Of a DNA stretch of 64,000 nucleotides, positions 33,450-42,325 are shown in pieces. The DNA is from Tengunoibacter tsumagoiensis (GTDB taxonomy: Bacteria; Chloroflexota; Ktedonobacteria; Ktedonobacterales; Ktedonobacteraceae): assembly GCF_003967535.1 (NCBI RefSeq), contig NZ_BIFR01000001.1:487493-551492 (forward strand), read 5' to 3'. Positions within the stretch are counted from its first letter, which is position 1. Each line of letters opens with the position of its first letter. A program made the position numbers and the translations under genes. The notes under the pieces were generated by a model. The model saw nothing but the letters and a program-made list of their open reading frames with translations, was not told the DNA's origin and ran no database searches.

Positions 33450-34613
33450 ATGGCCCTTACGATAGGAATTATCGGTCTGCCGCAGAGTGGCAAGACCTCG
33501 CTTTTTAATGCTCTGACCAAAGCTGGTGCCCCGATTGGGTACGCATCCAGTACGGTCAAAGCGAATGTAGGAGTGGTTCAGGTTCCTGATCCACGCCTTC
33601 AACCCCTGGCTGAGATCTTTCAGCCGAAGAAGGTCACACCTACCACAGTTGAATTTGTGGACGTGGCCGGTATGGGTCAATCGGATCAGGCTGGCAATGA
33701 GAAAAAAGGTCTGAGTGCTGAGTTTCTTGGTCATATTCGCAATGCAGACGCTCTGGCAATTGTCCTGCGCACCTTTGCCAACGATAATGTATCGCATCCC
33801 TACAATTCAATTGATCCCATTCGCGATCTGGATAGCTTGAATGCTGAGCTCCAATTGACCGATCTGACCTCGGTTGAACGCCGTATTGAGCGCTCTACAC
33901 GCTCTGCCAAGTCTGGCGATAAAAAATATGTTCAAGAGTTAGAGATTCTGCGCCGCTTTCAGGCAACTCTAGAGGAGCTTCAGCTCATCAGCGATATGGA
34001 GCTATCGCAGCAGGATCATGCGCTCTTGAAAGAGATGTTTCTCCTCACTGTGAAGCCGCGTATGTATGTGCTCAATGTCTCTGAAGGCACGTTAGGGGCT
34101 GCCGGTGAACTGCTGGCAAAGATTGCGGCTGGCGAGCAGGTTGATCCTACAACATTAGAGGGAGAACTAAAGGGGATTGCTCAGGTTGGCTTACGCGCCC
34201 GGGCCGAGAAAGCTGAGGCGGTGGCGACCTCCGCCAGCCTGGAGGCTGAGCTCTCCGAATTGCCCGAAGAGGATGCGAATGAGTATCTCGAGTCTTTGGG
34301 TAAACCCCAGTTGGGGACTGAGAGCGTCATTAAAGGCGGCTATCGACTCCTGAATCTGATTACCTTCCTGACCGCTGGTGAAGATGAGGTCCGCGCCTGG
34401 ACGGTGACGCGGGGAGCCAAAGCGCCTGAAGCGGCTGGTAAGATTCACTCCGATATCGAGCGCACCTTTATTCGCGCTGAGGTCACCAGCTTTACCGACT
34501 TTATGGAATGCGGTTCTTTTGCCGCCGCTACCAAGAAAGGTCTCCTCCGTCTGGAAGGCAAGGAGTACGTGATTAAAGATGGCGACATTGCTCACTTTCG
34601 CTCTGGCAAATAA
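33450..34613 (+). CDS. ychF: YchF/OLA1-family ATPase
   Basis: 387 residues. Universal P-loop protein that binds ribosomes and hydrolyses ATP rather than GTP. Motifs: G1 GLPQSGKTS (about 9-17), G3 DVAGMGQ (about 71), helical coiled insertion around 150-190 (SVERRIERSTRSAKSGDKKY), and C-terminal TGS-like domain (FTDFMECGSF, GLLRLEGKEYVIKDGDIAHFR). Length and order match the family. ATG 33450 has only a weak ribosome site. Upstream 33217-33449 has no gene. Monocistronic. Confidence 0.95.
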   Translation: MALTIGIIGLPQSGKTSLFNALTKAGAPIGYASSTVKANVGVVQVPDPRLQPLAEIFQPKKVTPTTVEFVDVAGMGQSDQAGNEKKGLSAEFLGHIRNADALAIVLRTFANDNVSHPYNSIDPIRDLDSLNAELQLTDLTSVERRIERSTRSAKSGDKKYVQELEILRRFQATLEELQLISDMELSQQDHALLKEMFLLTVKPRMYVLNVSEGTLGAAGELLAKIAAGEQVDPTTLEGELKGIAQVGLRARAEKAEAVATSASLEAELSELPEEDANEYLESLGKPQLGTESVIKGGYRLLNLITFLTAGEDEVRAWTVTRGAKAPEAAGKIHSDIERTFIRAEVTSFTDFMECGSFAAATKKGLLRLEGKEYVIKDGDIAHFRSGK

Positions 34614-34923
34614 GCCGCACACGACCTTCATAATGATAGCTGCGTGAGTAAGGGATGAGCCGAGACTAGAGCCGTTGAACATCCCCTGATAGCAAACAGG
34701 GCAAGATGGCGGCTCTCTCCTTCAGGGGGAGAATGAGAGAGGGGGGGGCGTTTTCGGCCATCATGAATGATGGGCCTTACGTGTTTGGGCGACAAATCAC
34801 TCGTAATGGGGCAATTTATTTGTTGAGGGGGTGACGGGAAATGGGGGGGGCATTTTCGGCCATCATGAATGATGGCCGTTCCCGGCTTACCTCCTTCATG
34901 AAATAAAAGCTACTATGATGGCC
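34614..34923. repeat. Intergenic region with two palindromic repeat copies
   Basis: Repeat cores CCATCATGAATGATGG start at 34758 and 34860; the first is followed by GCGACAAATC and a degenerate ATTTAT arm. G-runs of seven to eight bases are seen at about 34741 and 34844. The rest of this 310-base gap between ychF and the converging gene has no coding signal. Confidence 0.8.
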
Positions 34924-35772
34924 TTAACTCCACCCAATATCATCTATATAGACTGTCACAGCCTGGTTGAAGGGCATAGCGCTAAATTGTAGACCTAATT
35001 GGGGTGCGCTTCCTCCAAGTTGTGGCACCATAAAACTAAGATAGTTCCATTCACCTGCAACAAGATTAACAAAACCCCCTTGAGACCACCTATTGTTCTT
35101 ATCTTGCACATAGAGTTGACCTGTAATGACGCTATGAACGGAACCAGGGACATAGACATATGCGCTGAGTACCTGACCCGAGGATGGGCCTCCTTTAGAC
35201 GGATTCACCGAGATAAATGGCTGATCTTGTGCAGATTGTGAGAAAAATGTCACTTGCAGACTGTGCCTACCATCAAAGCCACTATTTACCATCGTGTTCT
35301 GGAGAGTACTGATATGCCCTGTCTTTGTCCAACTATCTAATCCTCCATCCTCAAATGAGTAGGTAAATCGGGTTGGTGGCTCTGTGTGAAAAGGTGGATT
35401 GGCAAGTTGAAGAGTAGATTGAAAATCTGTTGCCCGCACACTTTGTACTGGTGCCTGAGCAGGTGAAAGCTCTTTAACAATCCAGAGCATCCCGCTATCG
35501 CTCAATAATAAGGTTATAAAGAGAATACCTACGATCAGACGAGATTGGCTACGGCTGAGCAGCGTCTGTGGGGGGGCTACTGGTGAATACAACTGCTTTG
35601 CTGGCTGCAAAGCTCGTAAGATAGAGAGAGTAACGCTAGTAACTGTAAAGAGAGCCGAGATAATAGTAGCAAGTATTGAGTTTGCTAGAATACTCCAGAT
35701 CCAGAGGCCAGCCCCCACAAAAGCAAAATTGACGAAGGCAATAATTATAATCCGACGCTGTATTCGACTCAT
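34924..35772 (-). CDS. Membrane protein with jelly-roll (carbohydrate-binding-like) outer domain
   Basis: 282 residues. Two membrane helices near the N-terminus (about 8-45: IIIIAFVNFAFVGAGLWIWS and ILATIISALFTVTSVTLSIL) and a third near 75-95 (LIVGILFITLLLSDSGMLW). From about residue 135 there is a beta-rich domain of CBM/galactose-binding type: YSFEDGGLDSWTKTGH, HSLQVTFFS, LSAYVYVPG, WNYLSFMVPQ and the end VTVYIDDIGW. Such domains bind sugars at the cell surface. No catalytic domain is attached. ATG 35772 follows AGAGGAAATCACAC. Ligand unknown. Confidence 0.7.
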   Translation of the reverse strand: MSRIQRRIIIIAFVNFAFVGAGLWIWSILANSILATIISALFTVTSVTLSILRALQPAKQLYSPVAPPQTLLSRSQSRLIVGILFITLLLSDSGMLWIVKELSPAQAPVQSVRATDFQSTLQLANPPFHTEPPTRFTYSFEDGGLDSWTKTGHISTLQNTMVNSGFDGRHSLQVTFFSQSAQDQPFISVNPSKGGPSSGQVLSAYVYVPGSVHSVITGQLYVQDKNNRWSQGGFVNLVAGEWNYLSFMVPQLGGSAPQLGLQFSAMPFNQAVTVYIDDIGWS

Positions 35773-36143
35773 GTGTGATTTCCTCTGCTTGCAAATAGAT
35801 ATTCCCTGGCAGCAGCGGAGTATACCATAAATATTCGCAATTCATCAGCATTTCAACCTTTTTTTATGTGCATTCTCCATTTAAAGTATCTCTACTTAGT
35901 TCTGGCTATTTTTAGCGCCGGGCAGAAAATACACGAAATTATGGAGACCATTGGCCTGATCTCTGGCTTATACTATCTCCATAAAGATTTTTGATCAAAA
36001 ATCTTACACACCAATGTAATTTTATTATTCACCAATGACTCTATATTATTCGTTCATGGTACTTATAAAAGCGTTTATACATTAAAAATTTTTGAGGGAC
36101 TACCATAGCTCTTATCCCAGAGATGGCAGAGAGGATAAAACAT
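35773..36143. other. AT-rich divergent intergenic region
   Basis: 371 bases between divergent genes, strongly AT-rich from 35960 on, compatible with promoters on both sides. I see no gene, RNA or repeat in it. Confidence 0.5.
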
Positions 36144-37055
36144 ATGACCTGTTCGGCGGGGCGCTCGTATACCGTTCAGACTGGGGATACATTGTTTTTG
36201 ATTGCGGAACGTGAACTAGGAAATGGACAGCTCTGGACCAGGATTTTACATTCTGATGGGACGCCTTTTACGGCTGCAACGGCAAAAACTATCCATGCAG
36301 GACAGACCATCTGCCTCCCTATTCTTTCGCCCTCCGGGTCCACTGGCCTGACTCAGATTATCACTCAGTCAGTGTATGAAAGTATGTTTCCGCATCGCAA
36401 TAGCCTGTATAGCTATGCCGCTCTGGTTCAGGCCGCTCAAAGCTATCCGCTCTTCTGCAATGAAGGTTCACTGGAGCAGCGTACGAGAGAGGCGGCAGCT
36501 TTTTTTGCGAATTGTGGTCACGAGACTACTGGCGGCTGGGATCAGGCACCAGATGGACCCTATGCCTGGGGGCTCTACTTTTTAGAAGAGCAGAGCACGA
36601 TTCTGGATCCTTACTGCTATCATGGAAATTCTGCTTACCCCTGTATGCCTGGTGTAACCTATCATGGTCGTGGGCCACTTCAGCTCTCCTGGAATTATAA
36701 CTATGGAGCAGCCGGGGCCGCATTGGGTATAGATCTACTCAAACAACCTGATCTTCTGACAAAGGATGGAGTCATCTCTTTTTTAAGTGCTCTCTGGTTC
36801 TGGATGACACCACAACCTCCCAAGCCATCAGCACATTCAGTCATGAGTGGTACATGGCATTCAACAACTACTGATATTCAGGCTGGCCGCTTACCAGGCT
36901 TTGGCATGACAATTATGATTATCAATGGCGGCGAATGTGGTCATCCTGGCTCTCATGCTGTGCTCAACCGCATCGGTTTCTATCAACATTTTACGAAGCT
37001 TCTCCAGGTGGACCCGGGGCAACATCTTTACTGTAATACGATGCATCCCTACTAA
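36144..37055 (+). CDS. LysM-GH19 chitinase-like glycoside hydrolase
   Basis: 303 residues from ATG 36144 (GAGAGGATAAAACAT upstream; an earlier in-frame ATG at 36123 has no ribosome site). Residues about 5-60 form a LysM domain (SYTVQTGDTLFLIAERELG ... ICLP). The rest is a GH19 catalytic domain: FFANCGHETTGGW with the acid glutamate, YHGRGPLQLSWNYNYGAAG, and WFWMTPQPPKPSAH. It should cleave chitin or peptidoglycan-type beta-1,4 bonds. There is no signal peptide, so release would need lysis or a special export route; phage-type endolysins share this trait. Family is firm, substrate inferred. Confidence 0.9.
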   Translation: MTCSAGRSYTVQTGDTLFLIAERELGNGQLWTRILHSDGTPFTAATAKTIHAGQTICLPILSPSGSTGLTQIITQSVYESMFPHRNSLYSYAALVQAAQSYPLFCNEGSLEQRTREAAAFFANCGHETTGGWDQAPDGPYAWGLYFLEEQSTILDPYCYHGNSAYPCMPGVTYHGRGPLQLSWNYNYGAAGAALGIDLLKQPDLLTKDGVISFLSALWFWMTPQPPKPSAHSVMSGTWHSTTTDIQAGRLPGFGMTIMIINGGECGHPGSHAVLNRIGFYQHFTKLLQVDPGQHLYCNTMHPY

Positions 37056-37255
37056 CAGTAGCTTTCCAGTTCTCGCTGGAGAGGCCATGAATCTGAACGG
37101 CGGGCCGGGTCAGCACGCTCAGCGGATGGGACTGCGGCCCTGTCCGGGGGTTGTACTCGCCACAGCTTCAATGTATTGGTGCTGATGACACGGGCTGAGT
37201 GGAGATGCTATCATGATAGCGATCATCTATCATTCCATTCAGGAGAAGGTTTAGA
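37056..37255. other. GC-rich, possibly structured intergenic segment
   Basis: The first about 90 bases after the chitinase stop are clearly more GC-rich than the flanks (GGCGGGCCGGGTCAGCACG, GGACTGCGGCCCTGTCCGGG) and can fold. It does not match a riboswitch, SRP RNA or tRNA that I know. It may be a terminator-like or small RNA region. Confidence 0.3.
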
Positions 37256-37495
37256 ATGCCAACAAGCAACGAAAAATATACGGCTCTGCTCAATGATCTA
37301 CGCGAGCTAGAAGTCTATTTACATGGTCGTGGAGATAAGACGGGTGAGCTGGCTCAACGCTTTGCGGACAACGCGAAGAAGGATGCCTCCAATCGGGAAT
37401 TTGACCTGAATCAGTCTCGCATGCTCGATTATCAGAAACATGTCTGGCACGAGATAGGCAACCTGGTCGAAAAGCTCGTCAAACAATACGAGTAA
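37256..37495 (+). CDS. Small hypothetical protein, helical
   Basis: 79 residues, charged and probably all-helical (YTALLNDLRELEVYLHGRG, then NREFDLNQSRMLDYQKHVWHEI). ATG 37256 is preceded by AGGAGAAGGTTTAGA, a good ribosome site, and codon use is normal. No motif known to me, no membrane segment. It has its own terminator at 37601. Confidence 0.65.
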   Translation: MPTSNEKYTALLNDLRELEVYLHGRGDKTGELAQRFADNAKKDASNREFDLNQSRMLDYQKHVWHEIGNLVEKLVKQYE

Positions 37496-37600
37496 CTCTT
37501 TTTGCAGTTGATGGAAAGAGAGGCCGATGGCGAGAAGGCCCCTGGAGAATGTTTGCTTCATGAAGAAGGCAGGTCGTACATAACAACTTGCCTTGTTCAT

Positions 37601-37634
37601 AGGCCCGTATCATCATTCTGTTAGCGGGCCTTTT
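37601..37634 (+). terminator. Rho-independent terminator
   Basis: AGGCCCG (37601-37607) pairs with CGGGCCT (37625-37631), followed by TTT. The long 17-base loop makes it moderate in strength. It serves the 79-residue gene. Confidence 0.6.
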
Positions 37635-37658
37635 CGCTGCGCAGAGAAACGATAAAAC

Positions 37659-38084
37659 TTAAACGAGGACAGCTCGGCGGTAAGGAACGCCATTGTCACC
37701 AAACGAGCTGGTATATTCCTGACTATTAATCACATCATTGATGATGTCTCGCATAGACCAATGATGATGGTGATAGAGCTCACCATAGTGCTGACGAGCA
37801 GGCTCATCGATCTGGCGGCCCAGAAATCGCTCAAAGCACATCTCAAGTGCATCGTGCATTGAGACGCTATCAATGCATTTACTGGCGTATTCAGCCGACA
37901 TTGCCAGTTCACGAACAACATCGCGAATGCTTGCCTGACCATTCATCAGCTGGCAGCCGTGGGTCATCAGACCTGAGGCATCCATGATGCTCCCATTATG
38001 ATCCAGTACACCTCGCTCGAGGACCTGACGATAAATCTGATTTACCAGCCAGGGAACATCCTGGGGAGGCCATGTCATAACCAT
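37659..38084 (-). CDS. Phycobilisome-linker-like (PBS_linker, PF00427) domain protein
   Basis: 141 residues. The ending IINDVINSQEYTSSFGDNGV followed by PYRRAV is the hallmark of the cyanobacterial phycobilisome linker domain (SxEYxxxFGDxxVPYxR), and the earlier part fits too: VVRELAMSAEYASK, LEMCFERFLGRQID. In cyanobacteria this domain holds phycobiliprotein rods together. This window has no phycobiliprotein or photosynthesis gene, so here it must do something else, perhaps bind another protein. ATG 38084 follows AAGGAGACACCG. No signal peptide. Family by motif, function unknown. Confidence 0.68.
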   Translation of the reverse strand: MVMTWPPQDVPWLVNQIYRQVLERGVLDHNGSIMDASGLMTHGCQLMNGQASIRDVVRELAMSAEYASKCIDSVSMHDALEMCFERFLGRQIDEPARQHYGELYHHHHWSMRDIINDVINSQEYTSSFGDNGVPYRRAVLV

Positions 38085-38276
38085 CGGTGTCTCCTTCTTT
38101 CTCTTCTTCTTTTCTTGTATGGATACGTTGAATGATTTGTTCGCTTGAGAGAACAGTTCAAATAGCTATCCCACTGACATCGTACCGCCAGACATAAATA
38201 GAGCATACAGATGTACAGATAAAACATACCTATAGTTTTATTCTTCTGATCCGAACATAACATTAAGAGCTTTTTT

Positions 38277-38525
38277 ATGTATGGCTTTAAAGAATTACTT
38301 TATACATGGGGGCATCATATGTGCTGTGACGATGAATGGTTTGGAGGGGTTGTGCTAGGCTGTGGCTTACTGATTGTGCTGTTTATCGGCTGTTCCGGTT
38401 ATTATGTTCATGGAGCGGGCTGGCATGGTCCCTATCAACATACCAAACAGGTTCAACAGCATGATCAACAAAAAAATAATCATAAAAATAATCACAACAG
38501 CCATAATACGAAGAACAATCATTAA
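38277..38525 (+). CDS. Small single-span membrane protein with His/Asn-rich tail
   Basis: 82 residues. One hydrophobic helix (GGVVLGCGLLIVLFIGCSGYY), then a tail of about 40 residues rich in His, Asn, Gln and Lys. The tail could bind metal ions, but this is only composition. The ribosome site is weak at ATG 38277; ATG 38319 is another possible start. Could be a spurious frame, though the helix-plus-tail layout argues for a gene. Confidence 0.45.
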   Translation: MYGFKELLYTWGHHMCCDDEWFGGVVLGCGLLIVLFIGCSGYYVHGAGWHGPYQHTKQVQQHDQQKNNHKNNHNSHNTKNNH

Positions 38526-38558
38526 GAGAAGAGAAACAGCCATGATCAGGGGTGGCTT

Positions 38559-38668
38559 CGGCCATCATGAATGATGGGCCCGACACCCTTATGCGATACA
38601 TCGCTCTTATAAGTGCAATTAAGTGCAATGTATCGCCTGGGGTGAAACATCTATCTTTCATGATGGCC
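38559..38668. repeat. Palindromic repeat copy with both arms
   Basis: GGCCATCATGAATGATGG from 38560, then GCGATACATCGC and later GCAATGTATCGC, which are complementary and can close a stem; ends with TCATGATGGCC. The compensating A-to-C and T-to-G changes (GATACATC/GATGTATC against GATAAATC/GATTTATC elsewhere) show that pairing is conserved. Confidence 0.85.
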
Positions 38669-38684
38669 AAGGAACGTCCCTCTC

Positions 38685-39788
38685 TTAGCCCTGAAGTTCT
38701 GCCAGTAGGGCTGCGTAGTCGTGCCGATTGAGAGGTAAGACAACTTCGCAATGGCGCTGACTGGAATAGATCATAGCATTGGCCAATTCTAGCGCCATTC
38801 GTCCTTCTTCTCCTGCTGAGGTAAAGCTTTTTTTATGGAGAATAGCTTGATTAAACTCTTCATAGACTGCTGCATGATTGCCACTGCCACTGGTCAGGGG
38901 AAGCGAGACCTCATGGCTGGCAGGAACGGCCATAGCTTTGGGATGAGTGGCGATAAAATCAATCAGATCAGTTTCTAGCTCACGGAACGACACTATTCCA
39001 TTGATGAGCTCTAGTTGCCCTCGTGTCCCTACAATCTTCAGGTGTTCAGATTGGTCCGCCTCAGCAGTACTAATATGTAGAGAGCCAAGTGCTCCATTTG
39101 ACCACTCTAAAGCAGCCTGTACGGTATCCTCCGTCTCAATCTCATGCACCAGTCGACGGGTCCAGGCGAAAACACGCTCAGGCATGCCAACAAGATGGCA
39201 GAGCAGATCGAGATGATGAGGGGCCTGATTCATCAATACGCCACCACCCTCACCACGCCAGGAGCCACGCCAGCCAGCCGAACGATAATACGTTGCCGTC
39301 CGAGTCCAGACCGCCGTCATCTCAATATGTTGCAAACGGCCCAATCGCCCCTCTTGAATGACCTGATAAGCTGCACGAATCTCTGGACGTAAACGATGCT
39401 GGAAAACAACGCCAAGAAGGCGCTGGTGCTGCTGAGCAACAGCCAGCATCGCATCGGCCTCAGCGACCTGAATAGCAATAGGCTTCTCTACCAGCACATG
39501 ACTGCCAGCTTCTAACGCATCAATTGCCAGACGAGCATGGAGCGGATGAGGCGTCATGATAACTGTGACATCAGGCTTCACCGCAGCGAGCATATCACAA
39601 TGGTCCCGATAAAACTCACAATTAAGCTCTTTTGCTCGCTGTTGACCCAGGGCCTCATTGATATCTGAGATTGCTACGAGCTCAACGGAGGGGAGGTGTA
39701 GGGCTGCTCGATGCATGCCCATCACACCTGCCGCCCCACCAATAACACAATAGCGCAACCGTTCAGGGCTATCAGTCTGCACATCCAT
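38685..39788 (-). CDS. Gfo/Idh/MocA family NAD(P)-dependent oxidoreductase
   Basis: 367 residues from ATG 39788 (AAAGGAGTCATTTTG before it). Rossmann start CVIGGAAGVMGMHRAAL, with the usual small glycine-rich loop, DIN acidic end of strand 2, MTPHPLHARLAIDAL, and the catalytic VEKPIA (about residue 96-101). The C-terminal substrate domain includes GGGVLMNQAPHHLDLLCHLVG, with the conserved His-Asp pair. Enzymes of this family oxidise or reduce hydroxyl groups of sugars or inositols; the substrate is not clear from sequence. Single gene, 20 bp from a palindromic repeat. Confidence 0.9.
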   Translation of the reverse strand: MDVQTDSPERLRYCVIGGAAGVMGMHRAALHLPSVELVAISDINEALGQQRAKELNCEFYRDHCDMLAAVKPDVTVIMTPHPLHARLAIDALEAGSHVLVEKPIAIQVAEADAMLAVAQQHQRLLGVVFQHRLRPEIRAAYQVIQEGRLGRLQHIEMTAVWTRTATYYRSAGWRGSWRGEGGGVLMNQAPHHLDLLCHLVGMPERVFAWTRRLVHEIETEDTVQAALEWSNGALGSLHISTAEADQSEHLKIVGTRGQLELINGIVSFRELETDLIDFIATHPKAMAVPASHEVSLPLTSGSGNHAAVYEEFNQAILHKKSFTSAGEEGRMALELANAMIYSSQRHCEVVLPLNRHDYAALLAELQG

Positions 39789-40017
39789 CAAAATGACTCC
39801 TTTGGCAAACTATTCTGATCACATATGGCCTTGTTTGGAAATCGACAGAGGGCCCGTGAATCCATCATTCGCCCAGGAGATGTTACCAATCACTGCACAA
39901 ACGCTCCACACATACCCCTGCCGCTCCAAACAGGTTCTCTCTTCTTATTGTAGCTCATCGGTTATAGTTTAGCAGAAGAGCATCAATGAACGTTCTTGTA
40001 GCAGGCTCAATGTGTGC

Positions 40018-40428
40018 TTACAAGCGTTGCTTGCGCTTGCCTAAAGCTTCTTGTGCTGTGAGAAGATCAGAGCTGGTTGGTCCGGATGTATGCGCATCTG
40101 GTAAAGAGCGAAAAGGACTATCACTGCCTGGCTCACCGCTGACCTGATTATACCCAAGCTCAACAACCTGTTCTGGGCGCCGGGCACCACTGGGTGCCAT
40201 CCCCGGAGGTGGTGGAGTTGAACGTGGGCCTGGTTTAGAAGTTGGCCATTCGGGGAAATGCGCCGTTAGCTGAGTAAGAGCTCCGGTAGCTGGGGCCACA
40301 ACTGGCGCCTGCTGCTGCTGCTGAATTTGAGGCTGCTGCTGCACGATCGGATCTTGCTTTTTCTGCTGTACAATTGGCGCAGATTTCTTCTGCTGTGTCT
40401 GAGAAGGCTTTGCCTTTGATTTTGCCAT
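40018..40428 (-). CDS. Low-complexity Gln/Pro-rich hypothetical protein
   Basis: 136 residues: a basic start (MAKSKAKPSQTQQKK), a Gln-rich stretch (QQQPQIQQQQQAP), then Pro/Ser-rich sequence and a slightly charged end. Predicted disordered, no signal peptide or membrane helix. ATG 40428 follows AAGGAGCATTGCGTTC. The CAG/CTG runs may be unstable in length. No family recognised. Confidence 0.5.
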   Translation of the reverse strand: MAKSKAKPSQTQQKKSAPIVQQKKQDPIVQQQPQIQQQQQAPVVAPATGALTQLTAHFPEWPTSKPGPRSTPPPPGMAPSGARRPEQVVELGYNQVSGEPGSDSPFRSLPDAHTSGPTSSDLLTAQEALGKRKQRL

Positions 40429-40697
40429 GAACGCAATGCTCCTTTTTTGTGTCGCTCACTGCCACTACAATTTCACCTACTCAAGACAATCCATTCAGAA
40501 AAGATATGAATGGTTCAGGTTCTCGATTGTAGGAAGGGTTATTTTTTCTGAATGATACTCTCCAGAAAATAACAGAACTTGCGACTGAAAGATAGGTAAA
40601 TATGAGAGGTGGATCTCATTGCCTATTGTACACTTTTCTATCCAGTCTGTGGGAGAGCAGATGCCAAAAAGAGGGAAAATTACCTACCAGATGGCTC

Positions 40698-41999
40698 TCA
40701 AATAGGTGTGTTCCCTTTCTGGGTTGCCTCAGCAATTGCGAATAAAGGGAGCGTAAACTGTTGAAAAAACTCCAGATGCTCATGTTCAAGGATGTAGAGT
40801 GGACTGAACAGAATACGAGGCAAGGGAAGGTTCAATGCTTGATCTAGAGCATCCATGGCTTCTTGCTCCATCTCTAATGAGGCATAGACAACTGCCAACC
40901 AGAAATGCACATCTTCCGACTGAGGTTTCACTTGCAATGCATGTTTCAGTTCCTCAAGAGCCTCTTGATAGGAGCCACGAATCCAGAGGGCCGTCCCTCG
41001 ACAGACAAAGGGCAGGTCTTCGTGTCCATGAGCATCAAGCTGAGCATGGGCTTCCAGACGCAATGCCGTCTCCAGATTTGGTTTGCGCAAACACATTCCA
41101 CACCATTCTACCATCCAGGCATGAGCAATCTTTCGCGGAGCGATCTGCCAGCTCTTGAATAGATCGGCCTGCCCTTTCTCGAAATTATTTAAATGGAGAT
41201 AGGCGTACCCTCGCCCATGATAGCCCGCTGAGCCTTCCGGCTGGAGGGCGATGGCCTGATCATAATCTTGCACTGCACGACGAAATTCTTTGGCATGGAT
41301 AAAACTGGCACCTCGATTAAGATAGAGCGTTTCCTCACGAGGATTGAGCATAATCGCACGTGTAAACTCTTGAATCGCGTTGCGATAATCTTGTATTCGA
41401 TAATACATGACACCACGATTCTGATAAGCCCAGAAGAGATTGGGGTCCAGCTCAAGTGCCTTTTCTATATCTTCGAGAGCATGCTCATGATCGTTCATAC
41501 TAAGATAGGTCGCAGCTCGATTGTTATAAGCCAGCACATAATCGGGTTTCAATTCAAGAGCTTTATGAAAATCAGGGAGGGCCTGATCGTAAAGACCAAG
41601 TTCTTTATAAGAGGAGCCACGCGCATTGTATACGTTTGCAGCAGTCTGATCGCGCTCAATGAACACGTCGAAATAGCTTATGGCCTGTTTGTACTCACCC
41701 ATCGCATAACAGCTAAAGCCAAGGTATTTGTTCAGGCTATTTGAACGCGTCTTTAAACGGTGCGCCAGTTCAAAATCGTTGACTGCTTTCTTATAATTTT
41801 GTAAATGATAATAGGCCTTTCCCCGCTTGAAGCGTGCCTCTCCATACATAGGCATCAGTACCGTCAGCCAGGTATAGACAGTAATGGCCCGGTTATGATT
41901 CTCTATCTTCATCAGCATATTCCCTACCATATCTATCCCCGCAATGAGTATAAACAGCAGAACGACGATCCCACTACAGAAGCCAATGATAACCTGCAT
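40698..41999 (-). CDS. TPR-repeat membrane-anchored protein
   Basis: 433 residues: an N-terminal membrane helix (VIIGFCSGIVVLLFILIAGI), then about nine tetratricopeptide repeats (for example AYNNRAATYLSMNDHEHALEDIEKALELDP; AYQNRGVMYYRIQDYRNAIQEFTRAIMLNP), then a helical end. TPRs bind partner proteins. ATG 41999 follows AGGGGGGTGGC. A paralogue with the same layout is just upstream (42326-43339). The partner is unknown. Confidence 0.85.
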   Translation of the reverse strand: MQVIIGFCSGIVVLLFILIAGIDMVGNMLMKIENHNRAITVYTWLTVLMPMYGEARFKRGKAYYHLQNYKKAVNDFELAHRLKTRSNSLNKYLGFSCYAMGEYKQAISYFDVFIERDQTAANVYNARGSSYKELGLYDQALPDFHKALELKPDYVLAYNNRAATYLSMNDHEHALEDIEKALELDPNLFWAYQNRGVMYYRIQDYRNAIQEFTRAIMLNPREETLYLNRGASFIHAKEFRRAVQDYDQAIALQPEGSAGYHGRGYAYLHLNNFEKGQADLFKSWQIAPRKIAHAWMVEWCGMCLRKPNLETALRLEAHAQLDAHGHEDLPFVCRGTALWIRGSYQEALEELKHALQVKPQSEDVHFWLAVVYASLEMEQEAMDALDQALNLPLPRILFSPLYILEHEHLEFFQQFTLPLFAIAEATQKGNTPI

Positions 42000-42325
42000 G
42001 CCACCCCCCTATGCTCTTCCATCGCTTATGAAAAATGTCAGCCTGAGCAGTTTCAAAGTGGATATATTGGCTTATCAATATCTTAATGTATCGAACCATT
42101 TACTGTCAATGCTTTTTTATAGATACATACCTGATTAAAGTGATATTTTAGATGAAAGACACTATTATTTATGTAGTCTTTACTATTCTAACGAATTGCC
42201 ACAATAGATGACCATAAATATTGTCGAAAGAGAGATTGACTCTCTCCTGTCCGTTTCAAGTAAAAAGATGGGCCTCCCGCCGGGCAATGCTGTAAACACA
42301 TGCAGAATGACTCTATGTGCTCACG
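42000..42325. other. Intergenic region between two TPR genes
   Basis: 326 bases, AT-rich in its first 200, with promoter-like sequence for the gene downstream. I see no gene or RNA in it. Confidence 0.5.
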
